DNA of 64,000 nt from JAXDMU01 sp963762435 (lineage in GTDB: Bacteria; Pseudomonadota; Alphaproteobacteria; ATCC43930; CGMCC-115725), in contig CAVXLN010000001.1 in NCBI GenBank assembly GCA_963762435.1, forward strand, positions 1 to 64,000. The letters run 5' to 3'. A program made the position numbers and the translations under genes. Under the pieces are notes generated by a model. It saw only the letters and a list, made by a program, of their open reading frames with translations, made no database searches and was not told the DNA's origin. Below, one piece after another: positions 7,789 to 15,384 of this stretch. Position 1 is the first letter of the stretch, and the number at the start of each line of letters is the position of its first letter.

Positions 7789-9912
7789 GTGGCACGCAAG
7801 ACGCCCCTCAAGGACATGCGCAATATCGGCATCATCGCGCATGTCGACGCCGGCAAGACCACCACGACCGAGCGCATCCTCTATTACACGGGGCGCAGCC
7901 ACAAGATCGGCGAGGTCCATGACGGTGCGGCGACGACCGACTACATGGAGCAGGAGCAGAAGCGCGGCATCACGATCCAGTCGGCTGCCGTCACGGTCTT
8001 CTGGAAGGATCACCAGATCAACGTCATCGACACGCCCGGCCACGTCGATTTCACCATCGAGGTGAACCGTTCGCTGCGCGTGCTGGACGGTGCCGTCGTG
8101 GTGTTCGACGGTGTTGCCGGCGTCGAGCCGCAATCCGAGACGAACTGGCGCCTGGCCGACAATTACAACGTCCCGCGCATGTGCTACGTCAACAAGATGG
8201 ACCGCTCGGGCGCCAATTTCCGCCGCTGCGTCGAGATGATCCGCACGCGCTTGGGCGCCCGCCCGCTGTGCCTGCAGATCCCGATCGGCTCTGAGGACAA
8301 TTTCCGCGGCATGATCGACCTCGTCGAGATGCAGGCGCTCGTCTGGCACTCGGACGAAAAGGATGCGCCGTGGGAAGTGAAGGCACCCGATCCGGTCGCG
8401 CTTGCCAAGGATCTCAAGATCGTCGTCAAGGAGGATCTCGACATCCTCAACGACGTTGCGAAATACCGGTTGGAGCTGGTCGAGACCCTGCTCGAGCTCG
8501 ATGACGCCGCCATGGAGCAGTATCTCGAGACCAACGAGGAGCCGTCGGTCGAGGTGCTGAAGGCGTGCGTGCGCAAGGGCACCATCACCGGCGCCTTCAC
8601 CCCGGTTCTGTGCGGCTCGTCCTTCAAGAACAAGGGTGTGCAGCAGATGCTGGACGCCGTCGTCTGGTACCTGCCGGCGCCGAGCGATGTCGAGGCGATC
8701 AAGACCGTGGATGAGGAAGGCGTTGTCATCGGCGAGCGTATCTGCTCGGACGACGAGCCCTTCTCGGCCCTGGCGTTCAAGGTCATCAACAACCAGTTCG
8801 GCGCCTTGACCTTCGCCCGCGTCTATTCGGGTGTCGCCACCAAGGGCATGACGCTCTTGAACTCGACCAGAGGCAAGAAGGAGCGCATCGGCCGCATGGT
8901 CGAGGTGTTCGCCAAGGACACGAACCCGATCGAAGAGACCCGCGCCGGCGACATCATCGCCTTCGTCTCGTTGCAGGAGACGGAGACGGGCGACACGCTG
9001 TGCGACGCGGCCCATCCGGTCATCCTCGAGCGCATGAAGTTCCCGGATCCGGTCATCAGCGTCTCGGTCGAGGCCAAGACCAAGGGCGAGCAGGAGAAGC
9101 TGGGCCAGGCGCTGGGCAAGATGGTCCGCGCCGACCCCTCGCTCCGCCTGGAGCTCGACAAGGAGACCGGGCAGACCATTCTGCGCGGTATGGGCGAGCT
9201 GCATCTCGAGATCACCATCGACCGCATCCGCACCGAATATGGCGTTGAAGCCAATGTCGGCCGGCCGCAGGTGGCCTATCGCGAGACGATCACCAGCAAG
9301 GTCGAGCATATCTACACGCACAAGAAGCAGACCGGCGGCTCCGGCCAGTACGCCGAGGTCAAGATCATCTTCGAGCCGCGCGAGCGGGGCGAGGGCTTCG
9401 AGTTCAAGGACCAGGTCGTCGGCGGCTCGATCCCGCGCGAATTCATCCCGGCGGTCGAGTACGGCATCAAGACCCAGAAGGAGGAAGGCGTCCTCGCCGG
9501 CTTCCCGACGGTCGACTTCAAGGCGACGCTCATCGACGGCAAGTACCATGACGTGGACTCGTCGGCGATCGCGTTCGAGATCGCGGCCCGCGCTTGCTTC
9601 CGCGAAGGCATCCGCCGGGCCAACCCGATCCTCTTGGAGCCGGTCATGAAGGTCGAGGTGGTGACGCCCGAGAATCATCTGGGCGACTGCATCGGCGACT
9701 TGAACCGCCGGCGTGGCCAGATCCTGGAGCAGCTCGATCGCGGCACGAACCTCGCCGTGCTCGCCCATGTGCCGCTGTCGGAGATGTTCGGCTATATCGG
9801 CGATCTCAGGTCCATGACCTCGGGTCGTGCGACCTTCACCATGGAGTTCAGCCACTACGATCCGGTGCCGCGTAACGTCGCAGACGAGATCGTCTCGACC
9901 AAGGCCGCGTGA
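7789..9912 (+). CDS. fusA: Translation elongation factor G
   Basis: 707 aa, full-length EF-G, the GTPase that moves tRNA and mRNA through the ribosome after peptide-bond formation. The G-domain motifs are intact: G1 AHVDAGKTT (about residue 17), RGITIQSA, DTPGHVDF and NKMD. Domain II (FSALAFKVINNQFGALTF), domain IV with HKKQTGGSGQYAEV and domain V ending PLSEMFGYIGDLRSMTSGRA are all present. The start is GTG with AGGAG 7 bases upstream. Unlike the usual str operon, no rpsL, rpsG or tuf flanks it, so it stands alone with its own terminator. It may be a second copy or a relocated single copy. Confidence 0.97.
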   Translation: MARKTPLKDMRNIGIIAHVDAGKTTTTERILYYTGRSHKIGEVHDGAATTDYMEQEQKRGITIQSAAVTVFWKDHQINVIDTPGHVDFTIEVNRSLRVLDGAVVVFDGVAGVEPQSETNWRLADNYNVPRMCYVNKMDRSGANFRRCVEMIRTRLGARPLCLQIPIGSEDNFRGMIDLVEMQALVWHSDEKDAPWEVKAPDPVALAKDLKIVVKEDLDILNDVAKYRLELVETLLELDDAAMEQYLETNEEPSVEVLKACVRKGTITGAFTPVLCGSSFKNKGVQQMLDAVVWYLPAPSDVEAIKTVDEEGVVIGERICSDDEPFSALAFKVINNQFGALTFARVYSGVATKGMTLLNSTRGKKERIGRMVEVFAKDTNPIEETRAGDIIAFVSLQETETGDTLCDAAHPVILERMKFPDPVISVSVEAKTKGEQEKLGQALGKMVRADPSLRLELDKETGQTILRGMGELHLEITIDRIRTEYGVEANVGRPQVAYRETITSKVEHIYTHKKQTGGSGQYAEVKIIFEPRERGEGFEFKDQVVGGSIPREFIPAVEYGIKTQKEEGVLAGFPTVDFKATLIDGKYHDVDSSAIAFEIAARACFREGIRRANPILLEPVMKVEVVTPENHLGDCIGDLNRRRGQILEQLDRGTNLAVLAHVPLSEMFGYIGDLRSMTSGRATFTMEFSHYDPVPRNVADEIVSTKAA

Positions 9913-9938
9913 TCGGCAGGCCCAATCGGCTATGACGA

Positions 9939-9968
9939 GGGCGGCGGAGGCAACTCCGCCGCCCTTTT
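9939..9968 (+). terminator. Rho-independent terminator after fusA
   Basis: A perfect 11-bp GC stem (GGGCGGCGGAG / CTCCGCCGCCC) closed by a GCAA tetraloop (GNRA type) and followed by TTTTCTTTT, 27 bases past the fusA stop. One of the strongest terminators in the window. Confidence 0.93.
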
Positions 9969-9987
9969 CTTTTGCAGAGATCCCAAG

Positions 9988-10197
9988 ATGAGCGAAAAGA
10001 CGCAGCCCCGATCGCCCGATCCGGACGATGACGATGGCAGCTCCAATCGTGGGGCGCTGATCGGCCTCGCCGTCATCGTCGTGCTGGGGCTGATCGGCTG
10101 GTTCGTGGTGCGCGGCCTGCAGCATAAATCGGCGCTCGAAGATTGCATGATGTCCGGCCGCCACGATTGCGAGCAGCTTCAGGGCACATCCAAATAG
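9988..10197 (+). CDS. Small single-pass membrane protein, unknown function
   Basis: 69 aa: a polar, Asp-rich N-terminus (residues 1-20), one transmembrane helix (ALIGLAVIVVLGLIGWFVV, about 23-41), and a short tail with two cysteines (LEDCMMSGRHDCEQL), presumably periplasmic. Third codon positions are mostly G/C like those of neighbouring genes. It ends 11 bases before the DUF1810 gene in the same direction, so the two may be co-transcribed. The CxxxxxxxC tail could form a disulfide. I do not recognise the family. Confidence 0.72.
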   Translation: MSEKTQPRSPDPDDDDGSSNRGALIGLAVIVVLGLIGWFVVRGLQHKSALEDCMMSGRHDCEQLQGTSK

Positions 10198-10208
10198 GGG
10201 AGGCTCGG

Positions 10209-10658
10209 ATGGCGGTTGCCGATCCCTTCGATCTCGACCGTTTCGTCACGGCCCAGGCGCCCACATACGACCGGGCGCTGGCCGAGCTCGAGGCCGGCTG
10301 GAAGCGGACCCATTGGATGTGGTTCATCTTCCCGCAGCTGCGCGGCCTCGGCCATTCCGCCATGGCCGGCCTTTACGGCATCGGCTCGCTCGACGAGGCC
10401 CGGGCCTATCTCACCCACCCGCTGCTGGGCCCCCGGCTCGAACGCTGCACGCGCGCCGTGCTGGCCGCCGAAGGCCGCTCGGCGAGAGAGATCTTCGACA
10501 CGCCCGACGATATGAAGTTCGGCTCGTCGATGACGCTCTTTGCACTCGCTGGCGCGGAAGCGGACGACAACCCCTTCCGCACTGCCCTCGATCGCTATTG
10601 CGGCGGGGTCATGGACGAGCCGACGGTGGCGCTGCTGCGCCGCGCCGGAGCGATCTGA
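10209..10658 (+). CDS. DUF1810 family protein
   Basis: 149 aa. It shows the DUF1810 pattern: DPFDLDRFVTAQ, ALAELEAGWKRTHWMWFIFPQLRGLG, LDEARAYLTHPLLGPRL and KFGSSMTLFA. The length matches the family, which is calpastatin-like by old annotation and has no firmly assigned biochemical role. The ATG at 10209 has GGGGAGG ending 5 bases upstream. The frame is open further upstream, but this start fits both the ribosome binding site and the family N-terminus. Confidence 0.9.
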   Translation: MAVADPFDLDRFVTAQAPTYDRALAELEAGWKRTHWMWFIFPQLRGLGHSAMAGLYGIGSLDEARAYLTHPLLGPRLERCTRAVLAAEGRSAREIFDTPDDMKFGSSMTLFALAGAEADDNPFRTALDRYCGGVMDEPTVALLRRAGAI

Positions 10659-10693
10659 GCTTAAGAGAAAAAAGTGGGGCTCTGAACCCCAGC

Positions 10694-11551
10694 TCACCGC
10701 GCGAAGAGCGACCTGCCCACCTCGCGGACCGTTCGCATGATGTGTGCGTGGAGATAGCCGTCCCTCGCCATGCGCGGCCAGTAGCGCAAGCCATGTCGGC
10801 GCAAGGCTTTACCAGCGCTGGCCTGCCACCAAAAATTGACGTTGAGGCTTGCCTCCAGCGTATAGAACTGATGCCACCAGTAAATGGGAATGTAGATGAA
10901 GTCGCCCGGCTCCAGGATCGCCCGCAACGGCGTCGCACGGCTGAATCGTGGGTAGCGGGACAGGTCCGGCGTTGCGATCTCGACACGGCTGAAGTTCGAC
11001 GTGTAGTCCCAGACGCTCCGCGGATAGAGCTCATGGAGCTGCGCCGACGGGAAGAGAATGATCTCCTTTCGGCCAAGGACCTGGACGTTGATGTTATCTT
11101 CCATGTCGTAGTGCGTCTTCGTCAGGCTTCCGGTCGTCGCCATCCAAATGTTCTTGGCGACGACCTTGCCGAGAACGTACGGAATTGGCGGCGACTCGTC
11201 GTCCAGGGCACCCCACGCTTCGAGCGGCTTTTGGTCGATGCGGCACTTCTGTTCCGGGTCCGCCGGCGCGAAGATATCGTCGATGGTTTTCGCGAACGCG
11301 ACTTCCCGCTCGGCACCGATATTCAGCCTCTCGGCATCGTCGAGGTACCCGGCATTCGCGGGAACGCCGATCTTCACATCCCGCGTACCGTGTGTCGCCT
11401 TCAAATACTCGGGCGTCCATTTGTACGAAGGGGGCCAGTCTTTGACCCCGCCGCGCACAATGACGGGGCGCTCGCAACGCACATAGCGCTCGGCGAACTC
11501 TTGGACGCTCGGTGCGAGAGCGACCTCGACAGCGGCAGCGTTCTCGAACAT
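10694..11551 (-). CDS. Cupin-like/JmjC-domain protein, putative 2-oxoglutarate-dependent oxygenase
   Basis: 285 aa. An N-terminal segment ERPVIVRGGVKDWP is typical of cupin_8/JmjC-like hydroxylases. The metal-binding facial triad is visible as HxD in KTHYDMEDN and a distal His in YWWHQFYTL, with LEPGDFIYIPIYWWH as the usual strand before the last His. Such enzymes hydroxylate proteins, RNA or small molecules using Fe(II) and 2-oxoglutarate. It stands alone, convergent with the DUF1810 gene and just outside the tRNA-Lys island boundary. Substrate unknown. Confidence 0.85.
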   Translation of the reverse strand: MFENAAAVEVALAPSVQEFAERYVRCERPVIVRGGVKDWPPSYKWTPEYLKATHGTRDVKIGVPANAGYLDDAERLNIGAEREVAFAKTIDDIFAPADPEQKCRIDQKPLEAWGALDDESPPIPYVLGKVVAKNIWMATTGSLTKTHYDMEDNINVQVLGRKEIILFPSAQLHELYPRSVWDYTSNFSRVEIATPDLSRYPRFSRATPLRAILEPGDFIYIPIYWWHQFYTLEASLNVNFWWQASAGKALRRHGLRYWPRMARDGYLHAHIMRTVREVGRSLFAR

Positions 11552-11863
11552 GCGGTCGATCTTATCATGGGCGCGACCGGCGCGCCATAATCGAACGGCA
11601 GTTAACGGTCAATATTTAAGTTTCGCAACTGCACATCGTGCACCGCAATATTACAATGGATCAGAGGGTTAACTGAATTCGTCGTAATATTTAGCGCATA
11701 TTATAAATAGCATATCGACCAAAAGTCGTATGGACATAACAAATTACATCGATCGAGCCGTCAGGCCAAAAGCAAGTGGCGCGCAACGGAGAGAGCATCA
11801 TCCTAATCGCGGACCGAGCCCGACCGGCATCGCCGATCCAGACACAGGACGGACACGGACAGC
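11552..11863. other. A+T-richer intergenic region outside the island's left end
   Basis: About 310 bases without a supportable gene. The part from 11600 to 11760 is markedly A+T-rich for this window (runs such as TTATAAATAG and AATATTTAG) and probably holds the promoter of the leftward cupin-like gene. No repeat or RNA gene was recognised. Confidence 0.45.
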
Positions 11864-11896
11864 AAAAAGGGCCTAGCCGCATTCAGCCAAGCCCTT
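11864..11896 (-). terminator. Rho-independent terminator of the original tRNA-Lys transcript
   Basis: On the minus strand, AAGGGCTTGGCTG pairs with CGGCTAGGCCCTT across an AATG loop (13 pairs including three G-U wobbles) and runs into TTTTT. It sits 9 bases beyond the 3' end of the partial tRNA-Lys copy, where a terminator of the ancestral tRNA-Lys gene belongs, supporting this side as the original downstream chromosome. Confidence 0.85.
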
Positions 11897-11905
11897 CAAA
11901 AGATT

Positions 11906-11956
<51 letters not shown>

Positions 11957-12194
11957 CAGAACGAGGATTACTGAGGAGTTCTTGCGCTAAATTGCGCATT
12001 TTCATCCTGAGCAAATTCAAGGTGTTAGGAGCATGTCAACCGGCGACGAGCCGGATCCTGCTCATGTCGTTTGAGATACCAGGGGATGGTAGACCGCGGC
12101 TGGATTAACTCTTTCAAGGCCCATTCGGCTTCTCACGGCTCCGGGGAGGGTGCAGCAAGCCGCCTATTTGAAGTCAGTCTGACATCGGCATCTC

Positions 12195-13052
12195 TCACAT
12201 CGGTCGCCTCGCCGCAATCCTGCGCCGATCCCAGAGCCGCAGGCCACGGACTGCCAGATCGGCGACCGACGGCAGCAGCCGGGGCTGCATGAGGTCGGGA
12301 TCGAAGGCGCTCATCCGGCGAGCATTCTCGCGATAGCAATCCTCGACGAACTGGCGAAAGCTGAACCCGTCGAGAAACAGGTTCGCTTGTGTCACCGCGA
12401 ACCTGCGGCCGTCGCTGGCGGCCTGCCCGCGCCTGACCATACCGAGCAGCCGTCGGCCGGCGCGGCCGTAGAACCAGGTCGATTTGAGGGCGCGCGTCAA
12501 GGCGACGTGGCCCCGCCGTTTCTCGCGCCAGGCCATATAGTTGATGAAGAAAACGATATGCCGCGTCTCCTCGTGCATCAGCACATCGAAGATCTCGAAC
12601 ATCGCTTCAGGCAGGAATCCCGATTGCCGTGCGGTCTTGAAGGCGCCGAAGCCGAGGAACGCGTCGAGGCACTCGCCGAAGCCGAAATCGATGAAGGCCT
12701 TCTCGATATCCGCCGGCAGCGTTTCGAGCGGCTGCTCCGTCGCCTCGAGTCCGTAGCGGTCGATCATCACCCGGATCAGCTTCGCATGCCGGGTTTCCTC
12801 CACACCTTGCAATGCAATGGCTGCGCGGACGACAGGATCGCCCACATGCGGCGTGAAGGCGGCGACGATGGCGCCGGCGCGGCGCTCGGTATGGTAGACC
12901 TCCTGCCAGAAGGGCACGCTGCGCAGCCGCGCCAGCGCCGCCGCGTCGAGCTCCGGCCAGGGCAGCGTTTCCGGGTCGAAGACCTCGTGCGTTGTCATGA
13001 ACTGGCGGCAGAAAAGTTCCTTATGTTCCTCCGACCCGGCCGCGACGCTCAT
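12195..13052 (-). CDS. Ferritin-like diiron protein (downstream copy of tandem pair)
   Basis: 285 aa. Two Glu-Glu-x-x-His type motifs, VEETRHAKLI (about residue 95) and HEETRHIVFF (about residue 175), together with helical segments around them, indicate a four-helix ferritin-like fold with a carboxylate-bridged diiron site. Such proteins are oxygenases, peroxidases or oxidases. The ATG at 13052 overlaps the stop of the upstream paralogue by 4 bases (ATGA), so they are translationally coupled. A longer frame to 13115 has no supporting homology. The substrate is unknown; lipid or membrane modification is only a guess from the nearby hopanoid genes. Confidence 0.75.
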   Translation of the reverse strand: MSVAAGSEEHKELFCRQFMTTHEVFDPETLPWPELDAAALARLRSVPFWQEVYHTERRAGAIVAAFTPHVGDPVVRAAIALQGVEETRHAKLIRVMIDRYGLEATEQPLETLPADIEKAFIDFGFGECLDAFLGFGAFKTARQSGFLPEAMFEIFDVLMHEETRHIVFFINYMAWREKRRGHVALTRALKSTWFYGRAGRRLLGMVRRGQAASDGRRFAVTQANLFLDGFSFRQFVEDCYRENARRMSAFDPDLMQPRLLPSVADLAVRGLRLWDRRRIAARRPM

Positions 13053-14059
13053 GCGCGCACGCCCTCGACGGAGGCGGCGGGCCGCAAGAAGCGCAGCGCC
13101 AAGCGCGCCAGCCATGGCACCGTCGTGGGACGCGCCAGCCTCGCGTCGTAACCGGCAAACCGACGATCGTTTTCGGCAAGACAGAGCGCCATCAGATCGC
13201 CGGCGCCGATGTCGGTGTTGCTGACGGCCTTGCTCCCGGTCATCGTGAATTTATGGTCCTGGGGCTTGCCCAGCTTCCCATCGCCATCCATGCCTCGCGC
13301 GATGCCGATACGCTCCCAAATGAGGAACCCCCAGACGGCCACCACGCGCAGCTCGAACCAGACGCGGCGCGCCCAACCGCAGGTGCGCCGGTGCGCGGTG
13401 AGCCAATTGGCAAAAAGCAGGATGTGCCGGCACTCCTCCTGCATGACCGGCTCGAAGGTAGCGACGAGCTCCGGCGGGAAGAAGCCGGAGCGCTCCGCGA
13501 CGGCAAAAAGGCCGAAGGCGAAGAAGCTATCGATGCATTCGCTGAAGCCAGTGACAAGATAGGCCCACTCGGTGTCACGCGGCTTCTGGTAGGCCGGCTC
13601 GGGCTCGAGCTCGATGCCGTATGCCCTGACGAGATTGGATAGCACGACCTTGTGGCGGCTCTCCTCCCACCCGTTGAGCGCCAGTGCCGCGTGCCAGTCC
13701 GGGTCGGTCAGGGTCTCGGCATAGGTCGTCATGCGGAGCGAAGCCTTGCCTTCGGTCTGGACTGCGATGTCCCAGATCGGCAGGCTCACGAGCCGGTCCC
13801 GCTCTGCCGGACCGAGCTTCGGCCAGTCGATGATTGTCGGCCTGTAAGGGTTGAAGGTCTCGCGGAACATCCGCGTGACGGCGCGTTTGTGCGCCGGAGT
13901 CCCCGGCCGCAATTCGCCGGGCTCGTCGCTCGTCCAGTGGCGTGAGGCGCGATCGGCGGCCGCGACGGGAGCGCTGTCGATCGAGTCCGCCGTCGCAAGC
14001 ACCAGTCCGCCGGGAGGAGACGCAAGATAGGCGTCCATCTTATGAGATGGGTCGTTCAT
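13049..14059 (-). CDS. Ferritin-like diiron protein (upstream copy of tandem pair)
   Basis: 336 aa, a paralogue of the downstream protein with the same spacing of NGWEESRHKVVL and QEECRHILLFANW, matching the EETRH motifs of its partner. An extra N-terminal stretch of about 60 residues (Ala/Ser-rich, then a basic patch TPAHKRAVTRMF) distinguishes it. Some hydrophobicity near WARRVWFELRVVAVWGFLIW could associate it with the membrane. No good ribosome binding site is seen before the ATG at 14059, so translation may be coupled to an upstream ORF that ends 30 bases away. Two divergent copies in one operon suggest a heterodimer, which is inference. Confidence 0.75.
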   Translation of the reverse strand: MNDPSHKMDAYLASPPGGLVLATADSIDSAPVAAADRASRHWTSDEPGELRPGTPAHKRAVTRMFRETFNPYRPTIIDWPKLGPAERDRLVSLPIWDIAVQTEGKASLRMTTYAETLTDPDWHAALALNGWEESRHKVVLSNLVRAYGIELEPEPAYQKPRDTEWAYLVTGFSECIDSFFAFGLFAVAERSGFFPPELVATFEPVMQEECRHILLFANWLTAHRRTCGWARRVWFELRVVAVWGFLIWERIGIARGMDGDGKLGKPQDHKFTMTGSKAVSNTDIGAGDLMALCLAENDRRFAGYDARLARPTTVPWLARLALRFLRPAASVEGVRA

Positions 14060-14089
14060 CAGGTGGGATCGCTTTCGTCGATGGGAAGA

Positions 14090-14419
14090 TCAGAGGACGA
14101 GAGTTCCGGCCTTGGCCGCGCCGTGGCACCTTTCGACCGCCAGCCGGTTCGCGACATTCCAACAAGCGTGCAGGTACTCGGGACTGGGGTTCTGGTATTC
14201 GAGGCACGAGGCGTGCTTTTGCACATCGTAAGCGAAGAGCATTCTTTTGCTACCCGGGTATGGTGCGTCCCAATTCGGCCGCGACGTCGACGCCGGCTTG
14301 CCGTCACGATCGACCGGCGCCGAGGTCCCGGCCGCGAGGCCGTTTATTTCTCTTACCACAACGCGGATTGAAGCCAAGTCCGGCCGAATGCATGCCGGAT
14401 CCAGATCCGGTCGGATCAA
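14090..14419 (-). CDS. Hypothetical protein upstream of the ferritin-like pair
   Basis: Up to 109 aa. From about residue 24 onward the codons show the strong third-position G/C bias of neighbouring genes, and the protein has a normal composition (e.g. RPNWDAPYPGSKRMLFAYD, SPEYLHACWNVANRL). This supports real coding or a recent remnant. The TTG at 14419 is a doubtful start; GTG 14359 is an alternative, and neither has a clear ribosome binding site. It ends 30 bases before the first ferritin-like gene and is likely in its operon. Family not recognised. Confidence 0.45.
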   Translation of the reverse strand: MIRPDLDPACIRPDLASIRVVVREINGLAAGTSAPVDRDGKPASTSRPNWDAPYPGSKRMLFAYDVQKHASCLEYQNPSPEYLHACWNVANRLAVERCHGAAKAGTLVL

Positions 14420-14652
14420 CTCAGCCCGGCCGGTGAATCTTGCTCTGAATCAAATAGATAGAACAGGATTCGCGCCTTGGGCTGGGACAACCTAAGACGA
14501 TCCTGCTCCAGCCCGCTGTCCGCGGCGGCAGCGACAGGAATCGAGGCATCCCCGCGCGACAATTCTCCCGCCGCGTGCTCTTCCAGAGCCGGGATGATTC
14601 GTGTTACGGAGCAAAGCTATAACTGGGCGGTCATGGCTGGAAGTCGGCCACC
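14420..14652. other. Intergenic region between the ferritin-like operon and the hpnM-like gene
   Basis: Divergent intergenic region of about 230 bases. Nothing beyond short overlapping frames is visible; it presumably contains the promoters for both directions. Confidence 0.4.
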
Positions 14653-15384
14653 ATGACACCCGAATGCCCCAAAACCGACCTGGGCCATATGATGTCTCAT
14701 ACAGGCAGGAACGGCATCGATCATCCGCTCTTGGGGCGGATGGGCCGGCGCGAGATGCTGTTGCTGATGCTCGCCGCGGCGTGCTCCATGCCAGCGCGGA
14801 CCGGTGCCACGGATGCGCCTGACGGCGCGCTCAATGAGCGCGCGTCCGGGCCGGTCTCGGCACTCTATGCCGGCCTCGTTGCAGTGATGAAGGCCGGGCG
14901 CTCCGTGCCTTTCGCCACACGCTGCGCGCAGCTCACCCCCGTGATAGACAGCGTCTTCGATTTGCCCGCCATCTTGAAGGGTGCCGTGGGGCCGCGCTGG
15001 GCCGCGTTGACGCCGGATGAGCAGGCCGCCCTGCTCGACGCCTTCCGACGCTTCACCATCACCACCTATGTAGCCAGTTTCAATAATTTCGGCGGAGAGC
15101 GCTTCGACATATTGCCGGACCAGCGCAGAGTCGGCGATTCGGTGGTGGTGGCGACGCAGATCGTGCCGGGATCGGGGAAGCCGGCGCAACTCGACTATGT
15201 CCTGCATTCGGCAACCGGCGAGGCCACCGCGACCTGGAAAATCACCGACATCCTGCTTGACGGCTCGTTCAGCCAGGTCGCGGTCCAGCGTTCCGAATTC
15301 CGCAGCTCGCTCGCCGCCGGCGGTGCCGTGCAGCTGATCTCGACGCTCGATCACAAATCCGCCAGCCTCTCCAACAACTCCTAG
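14653..15384 (+). CDS. hpnM: MlaC/Ttg2D-family periplasmic lipid-binding protein, HpnM-like
   Basis: 243 aa from ATG 14653. ATG 14740, preceded by GGGGCGG, would give 214 aa beginning MGRREMLLLMLAAAC, a better signal peptide, and may be the true start. The mature part matches the MlaC/Tol-associated fold: ARCAQLTPVIDSVFDLP-like segment, RWAALTPDEQAALLDAFRRFTITTYVASFN, and ITDILLDGSFSQVAVQRSEF. This is the pattern of hopanoid-associated HpnM proteins, which are thought to carry hopanoids across the periplasm with the HpnN transporter. The hpnN-like gene is directly convergent, sharing its last 4 bases. The hpnM call over plain mlaC rests on this neighbourhood. Confidence 0.75.
   Translation: MTPECPKTDLGHMMSHTGRNGIDHPLLGRMGRREMLLLMLAAACSMPARTGATDAPDGALNERASGPVSALYAGLVAVMKAGRSVPFATRCAQLTPVIDSVFDLPAILKGAVGPRWAALTPDEQAALLDAFRRFTITTYVASFNNFGGERFDILPDQRRVGDSVVVATQIVPGSGKPAQLDYVLHSATGEATATWKITDILLDGSFSQVAVQRSEFRSSLAAGGAVQLISTLDHKSASLSNNS

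Noticed and set aside
7621..10164. 847-codon open frame antisense to fusA
   Set aside because: It is the complementary reading of a high-GC gene; its sequence is rich in R/D/H/L repeats without any domain, and EF-G on the other strand is unmistakable.
12027..12074. Short plus-strand ORF beginning MSTGDEP just inside the island
   Set aside because: Only about 13 codons before a stop, no ribosome binding site worth the name and no homology.
14042..14371. 109-codon plus-strand frame overlapping the orphan ORF
   Set aside because: Third positions are less biased than in the minus-strand frame and no ribosome binding site or homology is visible.
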